From assembly GCA_951799405.1 (NCBI GenBank), contig OX637338.1, positions 5,890,001-5,954,000 of the forward strand: a DNA stretch of 64,000 nucleotides, read 5' to 3'. This stretch comes from Agapetus fuscipes (lineage: Eukaryota; Arthropoda; Insecta; Trichoptera; Glossosomatidae). The notes below the pieces were generated by a model. The model was not told the origin of the DNA and searched no databases. It saw only the letters and a program-made list of their open reading frames with translations. Below are positions 21,150 through 33,211 of this stretch, piece by piece. The translations under genes and the position numbers were made by a program. Numbering within the stretch: the first letter of the stretch is position 1; each line of letters opens with the position of its first letter.

Positions 21150-21365
21150 TTGCAAGTGAACCCCCCTCCCCCTCCCGCCCGTCTTTCCTGCCCTTTCCAA
21201 CCCCCGCCCTTCCCTAAAAACAAACCATATCGATTTTGAGAGAGCACCGTAGTGCGGGCCTATAGTGTGGTAGTTGTAGCTGGGTTGCACCACCCCCACC
21301 CACCCCCACCCACCCCCCACACACCCCACATTCACCCCCAATCGCCCACCCACCCCCCTTAGTGA
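21150..21365 (-). other. C-rich tracts (G-rich on minus strand)
   Basis: Long runs of CCC/CCCC (CCCCCACCCACCCCCACC and similar) in two blocks. Four or more G-runs on the minus strand could form G-quadruplexes. No gene seen. Confidence 0.5.
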
Positions 21366-21627
21366 GCAAACTTGCGGGGTGGCTATAGTGCTACTCACTA
21401 GCAACAATAATATAAAGCGACGACTCCCAATCTTGGATGCATTTTTGATGTGAGCATTTTTTTTACACATAGCATTTTTTTTTGAGAAAAAGCTTCGATT
21501 GAAGAAAGTATAAATTTTGTACAGATTTGAGATAGAAACTGAAAATGTATGCTTAAATAAATATATGTAGGTACGATCTTCAAACGATCTTCAAAAAAAC
21601 AAACTTATAATTTAAAAATATATCAAG

Positions 21628-21840
21628 GTTCCTTGACAAATACGATGGTATGAAGCTGACTCTTCATTTTGAAAAAAAAGATCGGTTCACTTTTGCTAAT
21701 GCCACCCCGGTTTCAGAGAAAGGCGGCTGGAGTAGGTGGTAAGGTTTATGTTCATGTGAGGTTTATAGGAGTATGCGTTTGCGCGAACTTACACGTGTCT
21801 GATTGTGGACGAGGCCAATATACGTATTTTTAAGTGAGAG
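21628..21840 (+). repeat. Family A repeat, copy 7 (diverged)
   Basis: GTTCCTTGACAAATACGATG, TTGCTAATGCCACCCCGG, AGGCGGCTGGAGTAGG. The tail is lost. Confidence 0.6.
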
Positions 21841-21904
21841 TCATATAAAAACAAATGACTAAAGAAATCAAAAGTTTATCTTTCTTTTGTTTACAATTAC
21901 TTAA

Positions 21905-22030
21905 CAATTTACGATGTTATTCACAATCAGCCAAATGATGGCTCATCCGCAGCCTACAATAAATTTTCCATACAAAAAATTGATGAGCAGTAGATTATTT
22001 ATTGATCGAATGTTTTGTGAATAGCACTGT
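21905..22030 (+). mobile_element. MITE family J copy
   Basis: It opens ATGTTATTCACAATCAGCC and closes TTTTGTGAATAGCACTG. The ends are loosely complementary. Confidence 0.5.
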
Positions 22031-22139
22031 TAGCTTTGTAAAATTAAAAATAACATTTGAAATATTTCGGTTCGTTAGTTAAAGTATGGATTGAGGACTC
22101 ATTGCAAATTATGTGATTTCGTTTATTAAGAGACTTAAA

Positions 22140-22390
22140 GGTTGGTATGAGGCTGACCACCCATACTGTAAAAAATGGTTCACTTTGCCAATGTCACCCC
22201 TGTTTCAGGGAAGGTCGGCAAGAGTTGCTGGGCTTATGTTCATTTGAGATTGGGTTTTTATATTGTAGGTCCACATGCGGCATATTGTGTTAGCGCGAAA
22301 TTATACATGTCTGTTTGTTTGTGGGAATGCGTTTAATATGAATCTGAAATGATATATGTATATCTTTGCAGCTTAGATTGAGATTTAGAA
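22140..22390 (+). repeat. Family A repeat, copy 8
   Basis: Near-consensus: GGTTGGTATGAGGCTGACC, TGGTTCACTTTGCCAATGTC, TTTCAGGGAAGGTCGGC, ending TTTGCAGCTTAGATTGAG. Confidence 0.8.
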
Positions 22391-22564
22391 GAGAAGTTTA
22401 TCGTCAACTTGTAAATATTTTGCAATGTATCAACTTACAAAATATTTCCTGGTACAGAAATTTGTTTATCTCAGCTAAAAATAAAGCAATAGTACCTTTT
22501 CGCAGAAACACCCCCGTACATTGTTTACAAAGGCCTCCATAGACGTATCTAGAATGTACATCAA

Positions 22565-22770
22565 GTAGAAAACTTGACGCTTCAAGTCAACCATAGCGTA
22601 TACTGAAACTGAAACTCACAGTAGAGGTGACGTTTCAGATTCCTTACATTTTTGGTAAGCCCACGCGTAAAGTTTTAGTGCTTGAGGTGCTATATATTAT
22701 TATTATAGGCTGTCTCTACTTTACCTCGCTGCATTCTGACCCGCTCGCACAATCACGTTTATCTCTTGAA
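22565..22770 (+). repeat. Diverged repeat L copy
   Basis: CAACCATAGCG, GGTAAGCCCACGCGTAAAGTT and TTAGTGCTTGAGGTGC resemble stretches at about 19330-19460, 36700-36850 and 61205-61300. Too decayed to classify. Confidence 0.3.
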
Positions 22771-23019
22771 GAAAGAAGGAAACGGCAACAGCAGCAAACA
22801 CATTCTTTTACCGGAAAATCATTCCGTTTGTTTGGCGTGCTTGATAGTTCGTACAGAGGTATTATTATTTGTCTTTTGACGATAGATCAATGCGATGGGA
22901 TTCTACATACAAAATAGTGCTCGTACTATCGACAACAATGGGTAAGTATTTTCTGATGGATAATTCTGACTTTCTATCATTAATTGCTATTACGTCATTT
23001 GTGTCCATTGACTTATAGG

Positions 23020-23300
23020 TTCCTTCTTCCTTCTTCCTCAGCCTTTCTCAGTTCACTCCTCCTCCAATCTTCTCCATGTTTGTCTATCGGCTGCTGTGTT
23101 CAACCATCGTCTGCCTTCGGTTCCCTTGATGACATCCAGCCACCTCAGTTGGGGTCTACCCACTCCCCTCTTGAACATTCTGGGCCTCCACTGGATGATC
23201 CTTTCCGGTCACCTGTCATGGTCCTGCCTTGCAATGTGACCAGCCCAGCGCCACTTTAAGCAGGCCACTCGCTGTACAACATCATTGACTTCTGGCTGAG
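23020..23300 (-). pseudogene. Non-LTR retrotransposon fragment (RT C-terminus)
   Basis: The minus strand reads CLKWRWAGHIARQDHDR, then GVGRPQLRWLDVIKGTEGRR and DRQTWRRLEEE. This is the RT-tail block of RTE-like elements. A GAAG-rich tail lies at 23020-23035. It has in-frame stops and is 5' truncated. Confidence 0.75.
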
Positions 23301-23959
23301 CATCTACATTGTAAGAATAGGCTCACCTTACCAATGTCAATCCTATTTCAGCGAGGGGTAGCAAGTGAATGAAAATGAAAGAACGATTGTAATTAAAGAA
23401 AATGTGTTTAAAAAAGCTGTGACTACTCCTGGTAGAATGGCAACAGAGTTACAGTGAAGAAACTCGGCAGGATTTTTGACCTCTAAAGAGATGGAAAAAA
23501 ATGAAGATCTTCATTCCATGATCAAGGCCTATATCCTGTGTACCCATGAAGATTCGAAGGTCTATAAAGTGAAGAAGAAGATGCCATTTTTTTTTAAATT
23601 TAATTTAGTTTAGGTATTCAGGCACAGTTTCAAGTTATGAGGAGACACAGGGTACATATCAATGTCATTAGGAAGGAGCTCCCACATGTGGCGATCCTTT
23701 TTTGCGGTCTTTTTGTGCTGCGTGCACCTTACCTACAAATCCTCATATTACGCATTGGGCTAACGGCGACACCCATATGCCATAATTTATATTTTTTGTT
23801 GACTTGTAAATCGGACAAAATACGTAGGTTTTTGTAAAATATATAAACAAAAAAAAAATCGTGGGGTAGTACGCTCGGGAACTTTTGTGCTTTCCGTACC
23901 TGCATTTATGAATCGTAAGGAATCAAACGCGGATATCAAGGATTTTTTCGTACTGCTTT

Positions 23960-24168
23960 GATAAAGCGTTGATTCAACATTTTATTGGGTGTAACTTCTC
24001 ATAGCAAGTGAACAAAGTGTAAGTCAGTGCTCATAAAAATGTTCTAATCTACAGGATTTTCACACTTTTATAGTGTTTTGTCTTGTAGAAAATAGGAAAA
24101 AAGGTACATTTATCTGAGAATCCGATGTAAGTATAATACGAGTATGTTACTCATTCAGTTTTACCTTG
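23960..24168 (+). mobile_element. MITE family H, copy 3 (left end lost)
   Basis: CATTTTATTGGGTGTAACTTC, TAGAAAATAGGAAAAAAGG, and the right end CTCATTCAGTTTTACC. A family A copy starts immediately after. Confidence 0.6.
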
Positions 24169-24425
24169 ACTGATAGGTTGGTATGACTGTATGAGGCTGA
24201 CCCCCGTGCTGTAAAAATCGGTTCACTTTTGCCAATACCACCCCGGTATCAGGGAAAGGCGGCAGGACTCGCAAGGTTTATGTTCATGTGATGCTTTGTT
24301 TATTTGTATGCACGCATGCAGAATGTGTAGGCGCGAACCTACATGTGCCTGTCTGTCGGCATGCATTTAATATGAGCCTTAAATGTTAAGATATCTTTGC
24401 GGCTTAGATTATAGATTATATACCT
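24169..24425 (+). repeat. Family A repeat, copy 9
   Basis: TTGACTGATAGGTTGGTATG, CACCCCGGTATCAGGG, GGCATGCATTTAATATGAGC, tail GCGGCTTAGATTATAG. Confidence 0.75.
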
Positions 24426-24924
24426 TCAAGGTGCCGATATGGAAACACAGGAAATTCACTTTTTATATTTTTCTCGTATTCGAAAAAATATTACATTTCC
24501 GTTCTTGATTCTGTACGACTCATATCAGTTATGAAATCGTTTGCATGAACGAATAGAGTACTAAAACCTTTATTCACCTATTTATATCATTGTTGTTATT
24601 CACATTTTGTACAATAATATTGCCGTGAAATTTCCCTATTGCGTTTCATGTTTTCCTTCCCCCCTGTAGCTCGGGGGTGACTAGTTGTTGGTAGCCATGT
24701 ACTTATATACAAACATTTTCGTATCATCATCCTCCAGTCTTTGAAATAATAATATTATGATTGATTGCCAACAAAAATACAAAACAAATTAAAATCACGC
24801 TTTTGTGTTTTCAAAAAAATATATTGCATACAAATATCAAATAAAAGATATACATATTATAATATACAAGCAACAATGATCAAATAGTATAAAGTACACA
24901 AGGCTCTTGAGGTGTCTTTAAAAA

Positions 24925-25168
24925 TAATCCATAATTTAAATTGCAAAAATATATTCCTTTTAAGATTAATATTAAATGCATGCCGATAGACACATGTAAG
25001 CTTTCGCTTACAAATGCTGCATGTGTACTTACAAATTAAAATTCAAACCTCAAATGAAAACATAAACCTTGTAACTTTTGTCAACTTTCCCTGGAAAAGA
25101 GGTGATATTGGCAAAGTGACCATTTTTTTTCAATAAGGGTGGTCAGTTTCATACCAACTTATAAGGTG
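24925..25168 (-). repeat. Family A repeat, copy 10
   Basis: Reversed copy: AATTGCAAAAATATATTCC, ACAAATGCTGCATGTGTACT, GTGATATTGGCAAAGTGACC, CATACCAACTTATAAGG. Confidence 0.7.
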
Positions 25169-25179
25169 TAATTTACACA

Positions 25180-25232
25180 AAAACAGCGCTCACCAAATAA
25201 ACCATCCTAATATTATTATTATATTAGGGTGC
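25180..25232 (+). repeat. SINE B 3'-end fragment
   Basis: ACACAAAAACAGCGCTCACC, AAATAAACCATCCTAAT, then (ATT)n. Only the 3' end is present. Confidence 0.65.
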
Positions 25233-25324
25233 GAAAAGATATATTATAAACCCAAAACTAAATTGAAAAATAACTAATTTAATTTTCATAGCGTCCAAGA
25301 AAGCTTAACAGATGATGTGAAATA

Positions 25325-25535
25325 ATCTATGATGATGATGATGATGATGATGGATGATTTCTTTCCTGTGGCGCCATTTAATGGTCCAGGACCATCTCAA
25401 GGGCGCCATGGCTTCTCGAGAAAAGTAGTGTCTTCAGTTCCTTTCTGAAGGTGGTGGTAGGCTGGTTCGCGCGAACACCGATGGGTAAATTGTTCCAGGC
25501 CACCGGCCCGGCCACCGCAAAGCTATGTTACAAGT
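25325..25535 (-). pseudogene. Non-LTR fragment, CR1/L2-like RT C-terminus
   Basis: The minus strand reads SFAVAGPVAWNNLPIGVRAN, then TFRKELKTLLFSR and a stop, followed by a (ATC)n tail at 25325-25350. The 'F-V-A-W-N-L-P' block is typical of the C-terminal end of CR1/L2-type reverse transcriptases. Confidence 0.7.
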
Positions 25536-25599
25536 AAATCAAAAATAAAATTTGCAAGGTCTCTATTTTAAAGAAGGCTGAAAAATAAAGCACAGTTTA

Positions 25600-25735
25600 T
25601 GGCCATTTGAGGTTTAGTCCAAGCCCCAAGGACAAGTCCCACGCAGCATGTGTAAGCACGAACTTGCATTTGTGGAGATGCATTAAATACGAACCTTAAT
25701 GTTTTTATATCCATGCAATATTTATTATAGATCTA
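25600..25735 (+). repeat. Family A repeat, copy 11 (5' truncated, diverged)
   Basis: CAGCATGTGTAAGCACGAAC, GGAGATGCATTAAATACG, CAATATTTATTATAGATC. Confidence 0.5.
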
Positions 25736-25776
25736 TTAATGAAATAGAGTATAGACAATTGGTAAAAAAATAATAT

Positions 25777-26183
25777 TTTGACAATGAGAATTCCCGGAAC
25801 AAGTTGATAATTAGCAAAATGTACTTGATTGTAAACTGCAAAAATATATGTCCATTCAATACTCTTGCACAGTAACATGTAATAATAAAGAAAGCATGTT
25901 TACATGCTTCTAGGAATGCATTTAAGTCAAATACAAATGTAGTGTTGGCAAGACTGACTATTTGGAATATTATTCAGATTTGAATAATTGATGTTCAAAT
26001 AGTCAGTCTTGCCAACACTACATTTGTATTTGACTTAAATGCATTCCTAGAAGCATGTAAACATGCTTTCTTTATTATTACATGTTACTGTGCAAGAGTA
26101 TTGAATGGACATATATTTTTGCAGTTTACAATCAAGTACATTTTGCTAATTATCAACTTGTTCCGGGAATTCTCATTGTCAAA
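25777..26183. repeat. Perfect 188-bp inverted repeat (long hairpin)
   Basis: The arms 25777-25964 and 25996-26183 are exact reverse complements as far as I can read, base for base with no gap, around a 31-nt spacer. The spacer itself contains a short palindrome (ATTATTCAGATTTGAATAAT). No target duplication or known repeat was recognised. The arms hold no convincing ORF. It could be a recent inverted duplication, a hairpin-RNA source, or an assembly fold-back. Confidence 0.9.
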
Positions 26184-26489
26184 GACACAAAAAAACATTG
26201 CAATATTGTATGGAAGCATTTGTAGAGATAACGGAATGTAACATTCAATGGGATTATTTTTTCCCATGTTACTTAGAAGTGCATTTACTTGTGCGTTGTT
26301 TCAAAAAGCCACATGTATTATTATTGCTTGTACCTGGGTTTACCTGCATGATGTATTGTGAGGAGAAAATGATTATTTAGTTACCTACCGGGTAGTTTCT
26401 ATTGTTTCTCCATATTCAAGGCAAGTTATTCTAAACCTTTTTTTCTTGGAGATTATTAATGCTGGCGACAGGATTGAGCGGCAAAATAA

Positions 26490-26635
26490 TAAAACGACTC
26501 ATGACATAACGACACATGACAGAAACGTGATAGAATGACACAATTACAGTAAATCACATGACAAAACATCACTATGACCATACACAACACAGAAAATACA
26601 TCACTATGACATAACGACACAAAGATTTATGCTGT
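26490..26635 (+). repeat. Degenerate CATGACA-type short tandem array
   Basis: ACGACTCATGACATAACGAC, ACATGACAGAAACGTG, CACTATGACATAACGACAC: the same 15-17-bp motif seen densely at 60.2-61.2 kb. Confidence 0.6.
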
Positions 26636-26639
26636 AAGA

Positions 26640-28065
26640 TGGCTTTATAATGTATCTGATTTGGGGTATTTTTTTTCGATATTAAGTTATGGATGCCGTT
26701 GGATTTATCTCGGTGTGATCTATAAGATGGTAAAATAAAAAAGATGGTACAATCAATAAAATATGCACTAATTTAAAGGAATTGAGAAAAGCACGTGACA
26801 ATAAACTGAAATTGAGATTTTTGAAAGCATACCCCCACTTTTAAATTACTCTACAATAAAGTTATGCCGCTATCTTACCAAAGCTTTTTGCTTTTTTAAA
26901 GGGGAAGCAATATATTCAATAGTTAAGTATAGGTACAATTCACTCGAAAAGAAAGAATGAAAATGTTTTAGGGATAAGCTCCTGTGCCATGACCATCGAT
27001 TTAAATAAAATATAATTTAAAAAGAATGATGGCAATGTCACACTGTAATAAGAGGCGATGTATAAATGGATGTTTTTTTAAAAAAATGGCACTAAGTACC
27101 AAAGTGGTCTAACTAAGAAATTAGTACAATGTATTTGATAAACTACATTTTTATGAAGAGTCTACTACTTGATGGCTGGTTAACTATCTACTTGATGGCT
27201 ATAAGCCAGAAATTAAACTATTTTTTCTGTAAAACTAGGCGTCAAATGAGAAATAAAATCCTAGTCGCTTAGGAATGCTTAGAAAGCAATACATACTTAT
27301 GATTGGTATAGTTCGCACGTTAAAGTTGAAACCCCATGTACAAAAGGTTGAGCATCAATGCCGTAGACTGTGATTTACTGAAAGAAAGCTTTTAAGCTGT
27401 CAAACCGAAAATTCCACAAAATCCTCATTTTTTTCCCGCACAGGCCAAATAATCCCAATCACGCCGCCCATTTTTTTCAGAGACATGAAGGATGCCAGTA
27501 CTCGAAGCGCTCATGTCTCGCTAGGTACAAGTTGCAAGTCATAAATAACACAAAGCAAAAAAAGGCGCGCACCTACCTGCCTGCCTAGACAGTATGTAGC
27601 AATTATTATTATTGTTACCCAGTATGAACGTGGCGAGACAAAAGCAAAGCAAATACTGCTAGGAAACGATTAACAAAAACTTTAGAGTAGGTAGGCAAGA
27701 ATTCATAATCGTAAAATTGATGATGGTAGATTATTGTTCTGAAAATAATTGTTATCTTATACAGGGATCTTTATCCTTGTAAGTAATTGTTACTTTGTTT
27801 TGGCATAGGTACGAAGGCTAGATTTTTTATGCATACGAGTATTTTTATGTAAGTACCTTTACTTTATTACTCGGCATGTTTTCAGAAAGTATGACAATTG
27901 CATTTACGAGTAGTATAGTATCAATTGATCACTCGAAATGTTATTGGGAATGTATCATATTTTTGTTTTTTCGTCATTTTGTTTTGTGGGTAGGTATGAA
28001 GTTATTTTGTGGGTACTATTCAACTTAAAAATTTTTTTTTTTCAATGACTCCTTGATGAATGAAC
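26640..28065. other. No gene or clear repeat recognised
   Basis: AT-rich, apparently unique DNA. Short open frames look random. Confidence 0.5.
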
Positions 28066-28069
28066 TGCT

Positions 28070-28315
28070 TGACTTATAGGTTGGTATGCGGCTGACCACC
28101 CATACTGTAAAAAATGGTTCACTTGGCCAATGTCACCCCTGTTTCAGGGAAGGACGGCAAGAGTTGCAGGGCTTATGTTCATTTGAGATTGGGTTTTTAT
28201 AATGTAGGTCCACATGCGGCATGTGTTAGCGCGAAATTATACATGTCTACTTATGGGAATGCATTTAATATAAATCTTAAATGATGTACATCTTTGCAGC
28301 TTAGATTAGATTAGA
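28070..28315 (+). repeat. Family A repeat, copy 12
   Basis: Near-consensus full copy: CTTGACTTATAGGTTGGTATG through to TTTGCAGCTTAGATTAG. Confidence 0.8.
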
Positions 28316-28544
28316 ATGTTCCTGTTAAATTTCCTTGTATTTATACATTTATATTTGTTTTTATTAAAAAGCCCAGCTGTGAGTATTGGCGTATGTAGAA
28401 ATGTAAGTAGGTACTCGTAGTTCATTAATTTGTCTACAAGTTTTTCTCTAGTTCCAATACCTTTCAATTTTAAACGCGATCTTTTTTTGCCAATTTTTCA
28501 CACTGTGGTCCATGAAATGTACATTTAATATGAAGTACACGTCG

Positions 28545-29045
28545 TCCCTTCAGCCAACCCTTCGCTGGGGGAGGACGTACTCCAACATACATGCGAGGTG
28601 GAGAGCAGAGGCATTGGGCTGGAAGGATGAAACAAAAGGAATCAGACGCAATAAAGGCGCACGAAACTTTTTAAAGTAGCAACAATAGTTGGTGGGTGGG
28701 AGCGGCAGGGAGGGGGAGTGCTTCCTAACGTCGTTACCGACAAAAAGGCCCATTTTGATGTACGGTGTTTTTGTGTGTGGCACGGTGGGGAGGCGAGGGG
28801 AGCGGTGGGCAGAAATCACATTTTAGCCGAATCAATACTTCGGCCGGGCCTCGTCTCTGGCGATGCAGCGGGCGGGGCCGGCCTGGGGGGAGGGGGCGGG
28901 TACAGTGTGTAGGCGAGGGGAAGGTGCGGGCACCTACCGGGGGGCGCGGGGAAGATGCGGGTACCTACTGGGGGGAGGGGGGACAAGGAGGAGGGGAGTT
29001 GCACCCCCGCATCCCCGCACCCCCGCGCTGACACTTGCGGTAAGC
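28545..29045. other. GC-rich, G-run-rich islet
   Basis: Dense GGGG runs on the + strand at 28860-29035 (GGGGGGAGGGGGCGGG, GGGGGGCGCGGGGAAG) and CCCC on the minus. Open frames overlap on both strands but are low-complexity (Gly/Arg or Pro). It could be a regulatory islet or a simple-sequence expansion. There is no support for a gene. Confidence 0.4.
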
Positions 29046-29504
29046 AGGGTTGTCACAACTTACAAAGCTTAAAACTTTTTTCGTCGAGCTTCAATAAGTA
29101 ACCTTTCGATAACACGTGTTTGAGATTTTAGGGTAGTTTTGTTCATAAAATAATCTCCTAAGAGAAGAAATTTGAAGTGGAGAGGAAGTGCATAAATGTT
29201 AACAGTAAATAGTAATAAATTTGGTTGAAATATAATAAGGATACTCTTATAAAGTTGACATTTAAAGGTACTGGCCACCCCTATCATAATCTTAGTATGA
29301 CTCAGAAACACACTAAACGATTGAAACGGTCTTTGCAAGAAGCGACTCCTACATGGGCGGGCGGCCATGAGGTGGCTAGATTCAGTAAATGGCGCGCAAG
29401 AAGAAGAAAAAATCGTTTTCAATTAAATATTAGCTCATTCACATTAAAAGTGTAAGTAATATTCACTCACACTATTTTTACTTGAATCTAATTTAAATCG
29501 TTAA

Positions 29505-29812
29505 TATTAATATTAGGATGATTTATTTGGTGAGCGCTGTTTTTGTGTGTGTCACACCTCAAGAGCCCTCTGCGAGCTTGGTCGTCGCTGTAGAAAGCGC
29601 CAATTCTCAAGCAAGACCCAGTTGTTGTAAGGTTGGATGGACCTTTCAGTGACCGTTCTTTGGTAAAGATTTATGAATTTTTCAACTCAGCGAAGAGCAC
29701 ATTTGAAATTTAAATGGTATATTTTTTGTGCTCCGCCGGGATCCGAATCCACAACCTACCATTTACGAGTCCGAAGTGTTGCTACTGGACTACGGATCGG
29801 TCCAAGATGCCA
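29505..29812 (-). mobile_element. SINE B, full-length copy
   Basis: It runs from a tail-side AATATTAGGATGATTTATTTG to the tRNA-like head at about 29740-29812 (minus strand: TAGTCCAGTAGCAACACTTC, GATTCGGATCCCGGCGG). The body is complete: CAATTCTCAAGCAAGACCC, GACCTTTCAGTGACCG. Confidence 0.8.
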
Positions 29813-30249
29813 ACGACACGCGGTGTACCTGAGCGATAGCCCATCCAAGTACTATCCGCGCCCAATGTTGCTTAACTTCGGTGATCTATGGGAACCGGTG
29901 CTTTCAGCATGGTAACGTCGTTGACCCAAAGCCCTGGAGAGACCCTGAAGAGAAAAAATCGTTGATTAACAGGGCTTGAAATAAACGGTATTTGAGTAGA
30001 TTTTTCATTAAAGAGTTTCACAAATGAAATAGGTACATACGATTTTTGTACTATAAAAGAGGAAGCAATGACTCAATAGATAAGAACAGCTTTCATTTCC
30101 CTTGATTTAGAGCTGGTGCTCCGGCGCACAACTGGGCGAGTCTCGACTGAGCCCTGATCCTTGGAGGTTCACTCTTGTGGATCACAATTGGTACTCCGGC
30201 ACACGACTAGGTTGGTGTCGTCAAAAACAATTAAGAATGTTAAGGACTT

Positions 30250-30735
30250 AGTTCTTCTTCTCCAGTTTCAATCCTAGGATTGGCTTGCATCAATTTATTT
30301 TACTCTTCTCCTCCATTCTTCACTGTCTTGTGCGGCGCTTTTTAGGTCTGCATATGATGAACAACGCACGTCCACCAACAGGTCCTCCAGGTATTCTTGG
30401 CGTGGGTGTCCCCTAGAGTTATTCCTCTCAGTCATCCCCTCCATTATGGCATGCAAGAGACCTTCTTGTCGTATTACATGGCCGATCCATCTTGCACGCC
30501 TTTCGGACAAGGTCCTGAGCAGATGCCTTCCTCCCTCGATTCTTTGGAGAGCCTCCTCATTTGTAGTGTGGTCTCTCTAGGAAATTCCTAGTAATCTTCT
30601 ATACGACCACATCTCGAAAGCCTCTAGTCTCCGTTCATCTCTTTTGGATAGGCACCATGTCTCGCAGCCGTACATCAAGATACTCAATACATAGGTTTTG
30701 ATGAGGAGTAGTAGGTTATTTGAAGGTAAACCTTC
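30250..30735 (-). pseudogene. RTE-like reverse transcriptase fragment (C-terminal)
   Basis: The minus strand reads VLSILMYGCETWCLSKRDER, EAFEMWSYRRLLGIS, a stop, then RDHTTNEEALQRI and ERRARWIGHVIRQEGLLHA. This is the thumb and tail region of an insect RTE-like RT. A GAAGAA-type tail lies at 30250-30262. One in-frame TAG (about 30594) and 5' truncation make it non-functional. Confidence 0.8.
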
Positions 30736-30784
30736 GTCCAGATGTCGAATATTTGAGTATAAAATTGACTTTATTAATAAAGAT

Positions 30785-30885
30785 GATGTTATTGACTAAT
30801 AGGTTGATATACCTGCACCTCACCACCGCAACGCAACTAAGCTATACATATAGTGTAACTTCTTGCCGCGTTATCCACCCATACT
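30785..30885 (-). repeat. SINE C 3'-end fragment
   Basis: AGTGTAACTTCTTGCCGCG with flanking degenerate family C sequence, in reverse. Confidence 0.4.
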
Positions 30886-30944
30886 TTTATATTTAATATG
30901 ACATGCATTGCACCCTCCGCGTAACGAGGCTGGAATAAGAATAT

Positions 30945-32250
30945 TTTCTTCTTCTTCTTCTTGTGCCACTTCTAACGAAGATCGGCGATCATCATAGCTA
31001 TTTTGATTTTTGATGCTGCGGCTCGAAATAGGGACTTGGTGCTTCTGTCGAACCACTGTCGCAGGTTCTTCAGCCACGATGTCCTTCGGCGTCCCTGAGA
31101 TCTTCTCCCCTCAATCTTACCCTGAATGATAAGATGAAGGAGACGGTACTTCTTATTTCTCATAATGTGACCGAAGTACATTAGCTTTCTCTGCTTAATG
31201 GTAGGCAGGAGCTCCTTTGTAGTGCGCATTCGTTGAAGGACTTCTTCATTGGTGACTCGATCACGCCAAGAGATCCGAAGCATTTTTCGGTATAGACACA
31301 TCTCGAATGCTTCAATACGTCTCTCCAGTGCCTGCGTGAGAGTCCATCCCTCTATACCATACAGAGCGATTGGGAAAACGTAGCACCTCACTATGCGCTT
31401 CCGGAGTTCAAGGCTTAAATTTCGGCACAACAGTAATTTGCTCATTTTAGCGAAGACATTTCGGGCTTGCTCTAGTCTGCTTCTGACTTCTTGACACATG
31501 TCCCACTTTTCGTTGACCACACATCCCAGGTACCTGTAACTAGTGCATCTTTCAATGCTTTCGCCATCTAGTTCTACATGTACGGAGGCGTTTGTGTTTT
31601 TGCTGATAACCATGACCTTGGTCTTCTTAAAGTTAATGTTAATGCCAGCTTCTTTGCTAGCGACATTTATTCTGGTCAACAATGTTTGCAGATCCGCCTG
31701 AGTGTCAGCGAGTAGGACTGTGTCATCGGCATACCGCAAGTTGTTTACCAGCTGCCCGTTGACAACAATGCCTTCCCTAGCCTCATGAAGTGCTTGCGCC
31801 ATGATCCTTTCTGAATATAGGTTAAAAAGTGTTGGTGACAGTACGCATCCCTGTCTAACGCCTCTTCTGATGGGTATTTGTCTGGTCTCTGTACTCTCTA
31901 CAAGCACTGAAGCAGTTTGCTGCCAATATATATTAGCAATAATGCGAGTGTTTTTATCGTCTATCCCAATGTCTTTCAGTATACTAATCAGCTTGTCGTG
32001 TCTCACTCTGTCAAAGGCCTTTTCGTAGTCAATAAAGCAAACATAAACATCTTTATTCATATCGAGACAAAGTTGGACTAAAACCTGTAATCCAAACAGA
32101 GCATCTCGTGTGCCAAAGCCGTTCCTAAAACCAAACTGTTCGGCTGATAACTGTTGGTCACACTGTTGGTATATTCTCTTTAGTATAATTTTCAGGAAAG
32201 ATTTCATCACATGACTCATTAAGCTTATTGTTCGATGTTCTTCACTTTTT
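30945..32250 (-). mobile_element. RTE-like non-LTR retrotransposon, 5' truncated, RT ORF open
   Basis: An uninterrupted frame (32330 to 30972) encodes the RT domain onward: QFGFRNGFGTRDALF, CFIDYEKAFDRV (first catalytic Asp), RRGVRQGCVLSPTLFN, NNLRYADDTVLLAD (catalytic YADD), GININFKKTKVM, YRYLGCVVNE, LYGIEGWTL, EVLQRMRTTKELL and RRRTSWLKNLRQWF. The first ~27 codons of that frame come from an antisense family A copy, so the element begins near 32250. The endonuclease domain is gone. The 3' end is a (GAA)n tail (30946-30961 as TTC), as in RTE-type elements. It is dead as an autonomous unit despite the open frame. Confidence 0.85.
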
Positions 32251-32968
32251 TTTAAGAATATTTTATTATTATTAATTGACTTATAGGATGGTATGAGGTT
32301 GACCACACATACTGTAAAAAAATGGTACACTTTGCCAATGTCACCCCTGTTTCAGGGAAGGTCGGCAACAGTTGCAGAGCTTATGTTCATTTGAGATTGG
32401 GTTTTTATTGTAGGTCCACATGCGGCATGTGTTAACGCGAACTTATACATGCCTGCTTGTGGGAATGCGTTTAATATGAATCTTACGTGATATATCGCAC
32501 CTTGAAAACCATATGGTTGTAACTGCAAATTTTTCGTGAAATGACCTTTGAATGCAGTCTAACTGCAAAAAAAAATATCTTTTTAATGCTATATAACAGT
32601 ACCTGCTACGACGTTTCAATTTTGATGTGAGACACATACGTCCCTATGGCTTTTTAAAGATCCATGAAATACTTTAAAAACCATAAAGCACTATCTGCAG
32701 TTATGGTCCTATGGTTTTAAAATAGTTTTGAAAATACAGAACAATATGACCATATCAGCAGTTACGGCTAAATGGTTCTTCCATACCTGGCAACATTGCA
32801 TCTAGCAACACCAGATGCAATGTTGCTGTGATTTTGTCAGTTAGTTATGTGGTTTGTGTATAATGGTTTGACTAGCTAAAAACTAACAGTTTTGACCATG
32901 AACGCAAGAAGACTTGAGTTTTTAAAATCGTTACGAGAAAATATATCATCTACGAACGAAATATACAA

Positions 32969-33211
32969 TCTGACCGGTCCGTAACTCAGTGGTAACACTG
33001 CGGACTCTGAATGGGAAGGTTGTGGGTTCGATTCCCGGCGGAGCACAAAAAATATACCATTTATATTTTCAAATTTGCTCTTCGCCGGGTTGAAAAATTC
33101 ATAAAACCTTTACCAATGACCGGTCACCAAAGGTCCATCCAGCCTTACAGCAACTGGGTCTTGCTTGAGAATTGGCGCTTTGTAGCGACGACAATCAAGC
33201 TCGTAAAAAGG
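32969..33211 (+). mobile_element. SINE B copy inside the transposase gene
   Basis: Head GACCGGTCCGTAACTCAGTG ... GGGTTCGATTCCCGGCGGAG, then the body to GCGCTTTGTAGCGACGAC. The 3' tail is missing, and a SINE C head follows directly. Confidence 0.8.

Noticed and set aside
28765..29072. Gly/Arg- or Pro-rich proteins in the GC-rich islet
   Set aside because: Frames on both strands are equally open because of G/C runs; no domain, no splice sites that support them.
32250..32330. First 27 codons of the RT frame as part of the reverse transcriptase
   Set aside because: They are the antisense of a family A repeat; homology to RT begins only near 32250.
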